In this document: positions 9,023 to 18,700 of the stretch, in pieces
Numbering within the stretch: the stretch's first letter is position 1
Layout: each line of letters starts with the position of its first letter
Source of the DNA: Parachlorella kessleri
Taxonomy: Eukaryota; Chlorophyta; Trebouxiophyceae; Chlorellales; Chlorellaceae
Assembly: GCA_001598975.1 (NCBI GenBank)
Contig: BBXU01001557.1
Coordinates: 1 to 20,731, forward strand
Length of the DNA: 20,731 nt
Reading direction: 5' to 3'
Position numbers and translations under genes: made by a program
The notes under the pieces: generated by a model
The model's input: the letters and a program-made list of their open reading frames with translations, nothing else
Told to the model about the DNA's origin: nothing
Database searches by the model: none

Positions 9023-12000
9023 TCATTTGCAGCGCTGGCAGGTCCCAGCACAATAGTTGTCCTTCGTGAGTATCTCCTTATCACAGTTGCCCGCTTCCTG
9101 CAGAGGCATGCCATAGGAGCACTGCTGCTCTCGCAAGTGCTGAGAGCGGACTGACAGCATGTCATAAAGTCATTACAAGTGCGTTGGCTGGCTTCCTGGC
9201 TTGCCACACGCGGATCACTTAACGTACAGTTCTTCGCCAGAGTCGTAGCAAGGGTGTGGTTAGAAGTCCAAGCCGTCACGGTGCACCGTAATGTATCGAG
9301 CAGCTTCAGGTATTCAGGTGTACCATGGGAGCTTCGAGGCTGCCTGGAAAACAGTATGCTTTGCCAGTCCACACAGTGGCACACAGTGAGAGTTACATAA
9401 CGAGTTCGCGGCTTATTGTGCCTCAGAGCCCGGCTGGGCTTGATGTGCCCTTAATACACGGTGTCAGCATTAGCTTACCTTGTGTTGCACACAGCTCATG
9501 TCCCCTGGTGCCACCACATCGATGCAGGTGTTGGGGTTGCCACCTGTCTGGTTGAAAGCCACAACCAGCATGCCCACATCCCTGCAAACACATGAGACAT
9601 GCCAGACAGTGTTGCTCTTGATGAACCCTTGTGTGGCGGTCAAACGCATTCTCCTCCATGCTTCTGCACTCCTCACAGCTTGGGCACTAAAAGGTAGTCC
9701 ACTTGGTTTAGTTTAGGTAAGCCAGCAACCCCCTGTAGGTTTTCCAGCAAGTGCATGATGCCCGCCAGCCGTCCAAGTGCTGTAAGGCCAGACGGTGACC
9801 TTGTAAAAGGCGTGTGTCAAGCAGGCCAGGAGCAGGTGGAATGCTAGGAAACCTACGTTGGCTTGGGGGACCGCGGAGAGGGGCTAGCAGCATTCATCCG
9901 GGCTTGAGTGGGCGAAGGTGAGGGGGCCACTGGGGATTGAGCCGACTGACCCGCAGTGGTAGCATCTGCGGCCGCTGACTGCAAACAGAGAAGCCTGACA
10001 AGGCTGTTGAATATTAAGTCCAGGGGCCACTGCGCTGCTGAGAAACTGCAAGCACACAGGCAGCCCGCCAACACGAGCCACCTCGTGCCACCATGGCTTA
10101 ACCCTCAAAAGCATGCCTGGGATTGTAGTTGGCTACGTGCCTACCTTCGTGCTGCTGGAGGCGCAGGCGCCGCACGTGGCCAAGCAGTACCCCTTCAGCT
10201 GTTCATTGCCGCAGTTCCCCAGATCCTGCAGCCAAACGGGCGGTGCCTCGCAGGCGACAAGTATAACGCATTTCTTGTCGGTAAGCAGGCAACAAGCAGT
10301 AGACAATGTTTGCTTAGATGTCGTCAGGGGCTGGGCTGGGTGGTGCTAGCCTTAAGTCCTTGCATTCAAGCCCAGGCGTGATGTCTACCCCTCATACTAC
10401 AAAGTGTGGGCTCCCAGATGCATTAACTTCACCAAACGCAAAGATCAGCGGTCTCACAAGTGCACTATACTGTGAGCGACTCCTGGTGGAATTCCATCGA
10501 CCACAGGCCAGGCAGCCCGCCTGTTTGCCTGACGTACAGCTCAGTAGTGCTCAGCATCGGCAGGGAAGGTTCCGTCGACGCTTGCAGACCAGCCACACAA
10601 CCAACTGCGCTGGGATACAGGCGACCCAGGGCCTCACCTTATGCTCCTTGCATGTCGCTTTCCCTGGAGGCAGCACATCCACGCAGTCAGCAGGGGCGCT
10701 CCTGGCGCCACCACCAGTTGCAGCAGGCGGTCCGGGTGCACTCAACACCTCGGAGGAGGCAATTTGTGGAGCTGTAACAGCAGGCTCCCTTGTGGGTGGT
10801 GGTGCTGGGGTAGCCTGCTTCTGTGGGGGCGCCGGCGTTGGGGGTGCCGCCTCCCTGGTGGGGGCTGGGGCAGAAGCTAGAGATGCACGGGGCCCCGACT
10901 CTGGTGCTGGAACTGGTACTGGGGTGGAGCGAACAAATGGTGGCGGCGGCGGCGCGGCCTCCGCGACAGGCGCCGGCCAGGGGGCCGTGCGGACGAAGCG
11001 AGCGGGCGCTGCCTCTGGTGAGGGTGGGGGCGAGGAAGGGGTGCGGACAAAGGGGCCAGGTGCCCCCTCCGCTGCTGGTGCAGGCACCCATGCAGGGGTG
11101 CGGACAAAGGGAGGGGGTAGAGGGGACCCCGAGGAAGGCTCCCTGGCCGGAGCTGCTGCAGGGGACCGTGCTGGGGTTGGCTCTGGGGAAGGCGGGAGGG
11201 CCGTTGGCGACCCCCGCTGCTCTGTGGAAGGGCTGGGGGCTGGCGGTAGGGTGGCAGGCTGGGAGGCATCCTCAGGGATGGGGGCTTGCCTGTATGACTG
11301 GGGTGGGGCTGAGCTGTCGCTACCGTCATCTGCGGATGTTGGGGCCGCTGGGGGCGGCGGTCGGCCGGGTGAGTCGGGCCCCGCAAAGGCCTGCACTGCT
11401 GTGGTGCCTAGCACTTTGTAGAGGGAGTAGTCGTTGTCAGTGCTGCAGGGGGATGGAAGGGAAATGGCCATCAAGATAAGATCGCGGCTGCCGTGACTGG
11501 CAACTCATGCATGGCAAGGGAGCGCGAGCCCACAGGCAAGCCAGCTGAAGTCTTTACCCTGTGACTATTGCAAGGTGGCACTGGCGTCAGCGCTGCACAC
11601 TGGGATAGCCAGCATGGAAGCCAGCATGGAAGCCTGTCTAGCTCAGTCGGCTTATCAGCACGCCGCTGCGCTCGGCAGGGTTGCGGTGGGTCCCCAAAAG
11701 AGGGCTGTTTGACAGCTTGGACGTGTTTCGCAGCACTAACTTGCTGTTGATGGAGAAGGCTCCTCCACCAACGAACAAACTCTCGTAGGGAATGGTGTCA
11801 TTTTGTTGCCCAGTCTTCTGCTTCACCCCACCTGCAAGACTCGATCCTGGCTTGTTAATGGCAGCTTGTGACGTGCAGGTACAGCATGTGTAGTGCACAG
11901 TACTACCAGTACCCTGAGCTGGCCAGGGCCCAAGCAAGGTACCCTCAACCATTCTAACGTGTTTTCCCAAGAATTGGCACTGCATGCACGGCGGTCGGCA

Positions 12001-14292
12001 TCACAGCACGTGCTACGCATGGGTTGTGGCTGCTGCATTCCAGCACCAAGCCTGGCAGTGAGATGGCGGTGGCTGCCTGGCCATCTGTACCTTGCGTCCC
12101 GCCAATGCCACCGGTGCGTTTCACGTAAACGTACTCATTGGGAGGCCTGGCGCCAGGTGGCGGCGCCTCTCCTGTATAGCATGGGGCCACACACTCACAG
12201 TCAGGTGAAAAGCGCGTGTTCCTGCTCCTCTGCAACCTGCAAGTTGGCAAAGGTGTCTCTGCACCCGTAACAGAAAGAAAATAACTCACCAACCCATTTT
12301 TATGCCGCTGCGCCTCAGCAGAGTGAGACCAGCTGCACCGACCTGGTGTGGGGTTCTTAAGTGCCGGTGCAGGACTCTGCGGCTGGTAAGAGCAGGGCAC
12401 TCTCCGGTACTTGATGCCCATGACTCCAAACTTGGTGTTGGCCAACTTTTCAAACGCCCAGATGGAGATGTCAAAGTGGGCAGAGTAGGTTTGCGAGTTG
12501 TCATTGCAGCACCACCGCTTGTTGCTGCAGCAGGCAAAGGCACAAGCATGCAGTAGCACCTGGTCAGCTATAAGCCAGGGCCAACTTAGTCAAAATGCCG
12601 TGAAGCATTTTGATGCTGCATGTATATCCCCGGGCGGAGTTCGTTGCAACAGCGATGCGCTGCCATGGTGACCAAACTTAAAGGTGGGCCGCAGGTGTCA
12701 TGAACCCGCCATGGATCCCAACAGTGGCAGGTAGCCAGCAGGATCGCCTACGCCCCTACCTGTATCTGTTCGCTGGATACTCGCACGGACCTGCACCATT
12801 TCAAGTGCAGGCAGGTGATCAGGGAGCCCCATCAAGCCACCAAGCACCCACCCATAAGAGGCTTTAGCTAGGAGTTGGCAGACTAACAGGGAGTTGGCAG
12901 GTCCAAATGGAGTTGTAAGTGCCGCACTAGCAAGGGCGGAAGCTAGGAGTTGGCAGACTAACAAGGAGTTGGCAGGTCCAAATGGAGTTGCGAGTGCCGC
13001 ACTAGCAAGGGCGGAAGCGGTGTGCAAGCCAGTGGGTTAGTCAACGCAATATTACGGCGCTGACAAATCCCTAGCTGGGAAGCCTAGCCGTATATGAAGC
13101 GGTGGCAAGTGTTGGCTGGATTTCCCTGTCGTTGCAAAGCAGCATGTGCTTACCATGACCGTCACCATGTGAGGACCACAGCGCCACACTCACATGCATC
13201 CACAGTGCGGACCACAACTGTCTTGCTGCTGTCATAGCAGATCCCCTTCGTCCGGTCTATTGTCTTGTTGTAGCCATCTATGATAGTCATGTGCTCACAC
13301 TTCACTTCATTGCACTGCAACACACACACGCGCACAAGCAGCAATGGCGCAAAGCCCATCCCACTCAGCACATGCGTGCAAGCTGTGAGCAGCCAGTCAA
13401 CATGCTGCTTGCAGGCAATGCCGCTATTATCTCCCTTTCTTTAAAGGGCATGTCAGCGGACCAGACACTGTAGCTTAGGAGCAGCACAAACCTGTCCACA
13501 GCCTGGGCATATTTGTTCATTCATCAATTTATCTATTCATATTCATACCTGTCCACAGCTGCCACTGAACTCCGGAGCTGCGTCAGCTATAGCAGCGACA
13601 TCCCAGCCGGTCCCTATGTCGGGCCACTGGTACCCAAACCCGCAGTTGCCTGCAGGAGTGCAAGGCGCAGAAGGGAGCAGTCAACCAGCATGTGCCCAGT
13701 GCCCAGGCTGGTATTATATTGTGCAACCATACTGGCTGTAAAAATGGAAGAGAGCTTCAACCAACCGCATGTAAGTGGATTTGGGCATGCTGTAAGCGGT
13801 TAGGTGCCCAGGTCTCTGGCACTGGGGTCGTCCAGAGCACAGCATGGTTGAATGAAAGCAGCTCTGTGACCCATCTGCGTTCGCCTGCAAGCTTTTACCT
13901 CGATGGATGCTCCACCCGTCTGTCCCATAGAAGCTGCAACACAGCCATCGCAAAGTCCAAGGTTTGAATCGTTGCATTACGTCAGGAGCCCTTGCCCTTC
14001 ATCTCGGCTCTTTTCACTAGCCGAACTCCTTCCCATATGCGCACAGAGCGCATTGGGCATGGCAGAAGCAACAGTGGCACTAAAGGGCACCCTGCCATAC
14101 AGGTCTATAAGAGCTGGGGCCATGGAGGGCACCGCCTTGATAGCTGCTGTGCACGTGCACTGAATAACACGGCATTTGCAGGCCGTACCTAGCCCTGCCC
14201 GTCTTCCAGTCATCAGCAGAGACTCTTACAAGGAGGCTGGTAGCTAGCCATGCGAGCTGAAGGAGAGGCCCTGCAGTACCACCAGCCTTCAT
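9023..14292 (-). CDS. Secreted expansin-like protein with Pro-rich linker and two ShKT-like modules
   Basis: Complete 12-exon gene, 642 residues. Exons: 14292-14189, 13933-13899, 13649-13549, 13314-13166, 12524-12343, 12171-12091, 11831-11741, 11442-10638, 10225-10145, 9978-9857, 9581-9479, 9097-9023; all phases agree and the coding length is 1929 bases. Residues 1-26 form a signal peptide (hydrophobic core LLQLAWLATSLLV, likely cut after VSA). Residues 31-174 form an expansin double-psi beta-barrel: GRASFYGTDGW, GNCGFGYQW, WDVAAI, SGSCGQCNEVKC, VDAC, HFD (Asp148) and YRRVPC. A Pro-rich linker (270-500) and two six-Cys modules (501-537, 603-641) follow. Expansins loosen walls without hydrolysis, so this is probably an extracellular wall protein. 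The donor at 11741 (AA/GTTAGT) is the weakest junction. Confidence 0.92.
9029..9526 (-). other. Second ShKT-like six-Cys module (C-terminal)
   Basis: Residues 603-641 have Cys spacing C-x10-C-x8-C-x10-C-x3-C-x2-C and begin CIDVVAPGDMSC. The protein ends one Lys after the last Cys. The module is split by a phase-0 intron after VQHK. Modules of this kind are common on volvocine extracellular proteins and are related to the ShKT fold; a role in protein or glycan contacts is inferred. Confidence 0.82.
9857..9978 (-). other. Short Ser/Pro linker exon between the two ShKT-like modules
   Basis: Exon 10 encodes an Ala/Thr/Ser/Pro-rich spacer (SAAADATTAGQSAQSP, PSPSPT, SPSPRSPKP). It enters in phase 0 and leaves in phase 2. 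O-glycosylation of the SP and SPSP motifs is likely from knowledge of algal wall proteins. Confidence 0.75.
10163..10685 (-). other. First ShKT-like six-Cys module
   Basis: Residues 501-537 have spacing C-x10-C-x8-C-x8-C-x3-C-x2-C, starting CVDVLPPGKATC and ending CLATCGAC. It is split by a phase-0 intron after KEHK, exactly the position of the intron in the second module, which points to duplication of an exon pair. Confidence 0.82.
10686..11378 (-). other. Pro/Ala/Ser-rich linker with four FVRT repeats
   Basis: About 230 residues rich in Pro, Ala and Ser within the 805-base exon 8. It holds four copies of FVR(T/S) at about 11094-11111, 11038-11055, 10984-11002 and 10921-10943, spaced 19, 18 and 20 residues apart. 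It is probably an extended glycosylated spacer. Long open frames in other registers here are by-products of the base bias. Confidence 0.85.
11741..12171 (-). other. Region after the barrel, position of the usual expansin second domain
   Basis: Exons 6 and 7 plus the start of exon 8 encode about 80 residues (NEYVYVKRTGGIGG, then PYESLFVGGGAFSIN and YSLYKVLG). They contain no Trp, whereas the polysaccharide-binding face of a typical expansin second domain (CBM63) relies on aromatic residues including Trp. It may be a diverged or reduced second domain. Confidence 0.5.
12866..13015 (-). repeat. 75-base tandem duplication in expansin-like intron 4
   Basis: Two 75-base units (12866-12940 and 12941-13015) differ at about 3 positions. 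Each contains internal copies of GGAGTTGGCA. They lie wholly in the 641-base intron between exons 4 and 5. Confidence 0.92.
13490..13559 (-). repeat. 13-base repeat of the exon 3 donor junction of the expansin-like gene
   Basis: ACCTGTCCACAGC occurs at 13547-13559, spanning the exon 3 donor (minus strand GGACAG/GTATG), and again at 13490-13502 inside the intron (GGACAG/GTTTG). The repeat is short and could be chance. Confidence 0.55.
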
Positions 14293-15705
14293 GACCGCAA
14301 GCTAACACGTTTAGGCACGCGATGGCTTGGCAACACTCTCTGCAGGCCATGCATGTCCACTGAAGGAGAGTGCTGCTGCACGATCGAAAGCACACAACGT
14401 GGCAGGCGAGGTACTGCTGCGGTACAGGATCATGCATCAGTATGGGCAAATGTCATTACCACCTCCGGCATTTACCTGCCTTCAAGCCCCACAAGTCAGC
14501 ATAAGCAAGGCGGGCTTGTTCTGGCCACGAGTATGCTAGAGCAAGGATCAGCTATCGGTTATTACCTTATACCAATTACCAAGCTTGTCTCTAGACGAGG
14601 CTATACCATGTTACCGAGCCTTATAAGCCAGTGATGTCTATACTTCGCTTTGTGACACTTCCCAATTTGCCTTTGCAACAATGGTAGAGCCAGCCCGTTT
14701 CGGGAAGCAGACATGACTACAGTACAGAGCTTCCCATAAGTGCCAAGCAAGTGCATGGGTCTAGGGTGGTTATGGGAAGTGCCATGAGAGCAGTGGTGAA
14801 GCAGGTTGGTGAGGTGTATACGGCAGGGTGAACCCTCAGCAGCAAGTGGGGCCATAAAGCTTGCAAAGTGGCTAGCTACCGGTCCCATGGGCCTGGACAT
14901 GGCCCCAGGCCAGCCGCCCACCCCGCCCGCCAAGGGGGTGCCCCCCCCAGGGCGGGCAGCCCAGGGGGTCATTCCAGGGGGGTACCCCCCTGGGTACCCC
15001 TTGGAGAGGTGGCCAGGGAGGTTTCCCGCGGGGGGTCTCCAAGGGGGGTGGCTGCCCTGCTGTCTGGGCCAGGCGGCCGCCAGGGGGGTCCCTGCTCCCT
15101 CCAGGGCCGCTCGCCAAGGGGGGTTGGTTCTCAGAGTGTTAGCCAGATGAGCCACTGGGCAGGTTCCAGGGAATTGAAGACCAAAGTCTCAACAGGGCCC
15201 AGTGCTGCTATTTGGGGTGCACAGCGGCTCACAGACCGCAAGCTCTATCAAAAAACAGTAAGGGGGTGCTAGACAGCTGACAAGGGAATGTTTAGCATGA
15301 CATGCTTGGAGCCACCTATCTTCTACCAGCTAGTGTCCCCTCTAGTGCTAAGCCCCAAATACATAACCTAGAACTACAGCGAGACGCATAACAATTTCCA
15401 GAGCACTTTCACCTCCAGCCTGTCTCTACCAGTCTCCCTCCCAAAACATTCGTACCTACCGTCTGCGCAAACAGGTTGCTCCCTAACCTGTCTGTCCCAT
15501 GGCCAGATGATCACCTAGCACGTGCTGGCAATGCTGCTTAGACAAATCACAGACAAGAAGCAATCATACCGTGATCAGGAAGTGGGGGATATGCTGATAT
15601 TGAAAGCATACAGGTGGGTGGGTCAGACGATGCCGCCGTTGGTAGCAAGAAGCTTGACAGAGAAACTACGATTGCAATAAGGCTGCTTGACAAGCTGCAG
15701 CTGTC
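14293..15705. other. Intergenic stretch between the GH128 gene and the expansin-like gene
   Basis: It should hold the 3' UTR of the GH128 gene and the promoter and 5' UTR of the expansin-like gene. No TATA box or clear regulatory motif was seen. I found no TGTAA on the minus strand in it, so the GH128 gene may use a variant poly(A) signal. It contains the GC-rich motif block at about 14895-15130. Confidence 0.5.
14895..15130. repeat. Cluster of CCARGGGGGT motifs with a 20-bp palindrome
   Basis: Around seven close variants of CCA(A/G)GGGGG(G)T recur within about 235 bases. At 14974-14993 lies a perfect 20-bp palindrome centred on GGTACC (CCAGGGGGGTACCCCCCTGG). Both strands stay open by virtue of composition. 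It could be a palindromic repeat element; open frames across it resemble no protein. Confidence 0.75.
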
Positions 15706-18700
15706 CTAGAACCACTGCTTCACGGCCCCTGGTTCTTGCCAGTCCCAGAAGCCGCACACCTCCTGGCACTTTGTGCGGAGTGTGCTGGAAAAGTCGGCAA
15801 GCGCCTGGCCTGCAGCAGGTGCAAGACGAAGGGAGGGGGGGACAGGCGTTCAACAGAGAAGTGCAGGCCCTATGCAGCCATGCAACGGGCAAGCTACAAA
15901 GCTCAGCAATTGCGACACACGAGCGGACGGGCCAGAAGTCACAGCTTCCGCCACACCCCTGCAAACGGTCCCCTTATTCCCCACTCCTGCAGGCGGTAAG
16001 TTGCACACCACAAGCCGTACCTTGAGCCATCACCAGCCAATGCTAGGGCAATAGAGCCAGTGCCAAGCCCCAGCACATGCTTTGAGAGTCATAACATGAC
16101 AGCCCGAAACCTCACCCCTGACCGCTCACCCTGACTTAGGGCCTGGCTGCACTCCCCACACAGCGCATCCCACGGCCGTTCCCTTGCCATGCTGGCTGCC
16201 GTGACCTTCCAGTCATCCTGCTGGCTGCCCTCCCCTGCTGCCCCTGCTGTGCTGTTTGAAGAGGGCGCGCCCGTGCTGGAGCCGTTGAGAGAGGCAGAGG
16301 TGACCACCCCGCGCTCGTAGGCTATAGGCGAGATGAATTCATTGTAGTAGTTGCCCAGGGTGCTGACCTGAGAGGGCTTGGAGGGGTCTAGCAGGCTGGC
16401 AGACGGCCCTGCAACACCAGGTAGAACAGGATTGGGTCTGGCAGCACATACTAGCGATTGGAGCCCACAGTGCATGCGCGAGAGTCCTGATGCTGGGCAA
16501 TGCGCCTGCAGCTGGGAGGTGCTTCCAGTGCAACTCAGCAGATCGGTTGCCGGTAAGGGCACCCCCTTGCCCACCCACCAATCCAGGAGTAATCTGCTGT
16601 CAGTGGTCCCAGCCATGAGTACCGTTGCACCCAGTCGTCAGCATCTAGCTCTGAGAGCATGGCTGTCAAGAAGTCGGCCTGCAATGTCACGTTGCCTTGT
16701 GTGCTAGGGCACGTGAATTCGGTGACCCAGATAGGCTTGCCGTACCTGCAGTAAGAGACGAGTAAAAGATGGGAGAAGCACTGGGTGTGTGCTGTTGCAG
16801 AACAGGTAACTTGTGCCTGGCATGGCAGTTACAACACTACATGAAACCGCTACAAAGGGGCCATTGGCATCATGGACAGCTTCTGTGCAGGGCTCATGCC
16901 AAGGGCATGCACAGGCAAGCGCTGTAAACCTTGGTGAAGGAGAGTTATGTTAAGCGAAAGGACTTGACTCACATGCGGATCTGCCTGATGTAAGCCATGG
17001 CTGCCTCCTTGTCGCATGAGTACACGTTAGTAACCATGAAGTCAACCTTGCAGCCCTGGCAGGCTGCAAAGAAGCGGTCCCACCTGCATAGGAATCACAA
17101 TGGAGAGCATGACGAAGTGCTGACAGCAGGTACCAGTGCGAAACTGAAGGGTAACATTGAAGGTATGCAGGCATTCCTGCTGCACATGCAGGAACGCAGC
17201 CATGCGTGCTGCATCGCTGCATGCGAACACTAGCACACACTGACGCGGCGTTATTGGATTTCTGTGAAAAAGAACACGCACTTATATCAAAAACAGACAA
17301 AACATTATAATATAAAGTACTATTATAATGTAAAATACTATTTTGATTATTGATCTGTTGATTGATGACGTACAATAAATCATGATAAATTGTGTTCTTT
17401 ACTTCTATACTGGATTTAATATACTACTTGAACCCAACACATGCCAGCATGCACTGGGATGGAGTCCAGGCGCCTATAAGGGGCAAAAAACGTGACCCTG
17501 TACTCATACTTGCCAATCAAAGGGCGAGGTAGTGACACAGTCCTGGCTGCAAGTGGAAGCCGAAGGAGAGCCCAGCTTCAGCCCGCTGATGTTGGCCGCA
17601 AACACGACTTGCGGCCACATGGCCTGCAAAAGGCGAGGACAGCGAAATCCTTCCCCTCCAACCACCAATACCCACCATGCAGGGCTGTGGACTTCATGGC
17701 TAGTTGGTAGCTTCCCATCCAGAAATGGCAGGCTGGCTGAGCATGCACTTCGCGATGCATATGATGCACATGTCATTGCAGCAACGTCGCTCGCTGCATT
17801 TGCGGCATGGCTGTCAAACCGGTTGCTGGGTTGTTCCAACTTGCGAAGCACGTCAGTATTTTCAAACAATGATAAAGTTGACAGCTGTGCAGCATCACGT
17901 GGGGCAGGCTTCAACCCCCCCCCCCCCCCCCCGCCCCCTCCCCCTTCCTAGTGCACTCACTGCAGCATCCTCTGGGCTCAGGTTGGCGTCAGACATGTGG
18001 TTGGCATTATGGAAGGCCAGCAGGTACTTGGGTCCCGCTGGGATGTCCCCTGCCAAGCTCTGTATCCCTACCCTGCAAGCAACGCACGGTCAGCATGGTG
18101 TGTTCCCTGCCTCAATTCGCACCTGGTAGAGCATACTATGGCACAGGTGCTAAAGTTCTCCTCAGGGGCTGCCACGTCGCGCAGCAGAAGCCATGGGACT
18201 GCTGCATAGCAGCGCTGAGCGGCTGCCCCGCTCGCTTGCTCCCTGTTGCAAGTCACGGCGACCATCTCCAGCCCTCCCGCTACCCTTCACCACAAACTGC
18301 ACCCCTGCACCACAACCTCTCCCCTCCAGTGAGGCACACACAGCATACACAGCGTGTTGACCTGTTCCGGATCATGGGCACGAACTCCAGCCCCATTTGG
18401 CGGGCGTACTCGGCGGCCTCTGACGGGGCAGTGAGGGTGTGGGTGAACCACCAGACGGATGATTTGTATAGGGCCTGCAAGTAAGGAGCAACAGATTGAC
18501 TGGAGACGGGCGGCTAGGTCTGAGTCATGTCCTTTGCACCAACTACCCAGGGACCAACTTTCATAATCAATTCTTTGCATTCAAGGCAGGTGCTCAGAGA
18601 CCTTGCGAACAGGACTGTCCCAGCAAAACCACCGAGTGCCTCCCAGTCCCCCACCCCAAAACAGTTTTGGCGCACTCTCGCTGCCCCTACACCGCCAACC

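Larger units (their letters stand above)
12343..14189 (-). other. Expansin-type double-psi beta-barrel domain (exons 1-5)
   Basis: The domain spans five exons. Residues important for expansin activity are present: Asp119 in TVDAC and Asp148 in the HFD motif, with W134 and the CC pair in NKRWCCND before it. It ends with GVMGIKYRRVPC, a hallmark expansin strand. Exon 2 is only 35 bases but carries the diagnostic FYGTDGWSIHR. Both flanking phases of this small exon match. Confidence 0.9.

Noticed and set aside
10318..11421. Plus-strand Gly/Ala-rich open frame of 367 residues
   Set aside because: It is the antisense of the Pro-rich linker exon of the expansin-like gene; the minus strand has matching splice sites, phases and flanking domains.
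11607..11634. Two copies of a 13-base AGCCAGCATGGA unit
   Set aside because: Too short and in a plain intron; likely simple slippage.
12866..13015. CRISPR-like or minisatellite coding repeat
   Set aside because: There are only two units with no spacers, and they lie within an intron of a eukaryotic gene.
14601..15155. Open frames on both strands over the GC-rich block (Pro/Gly-rich)
   Set aside because: They follow from the repeated CCARGGGGGT motif and have no signal peptide, domain or splice support.
17505..17514. Standard GT donor (CAA/GTATGA) for the GH128 intron
   Set aside because: It leaves phase 0, whereas the next exon needs phase 2; the GC donor three bases earlier fits.
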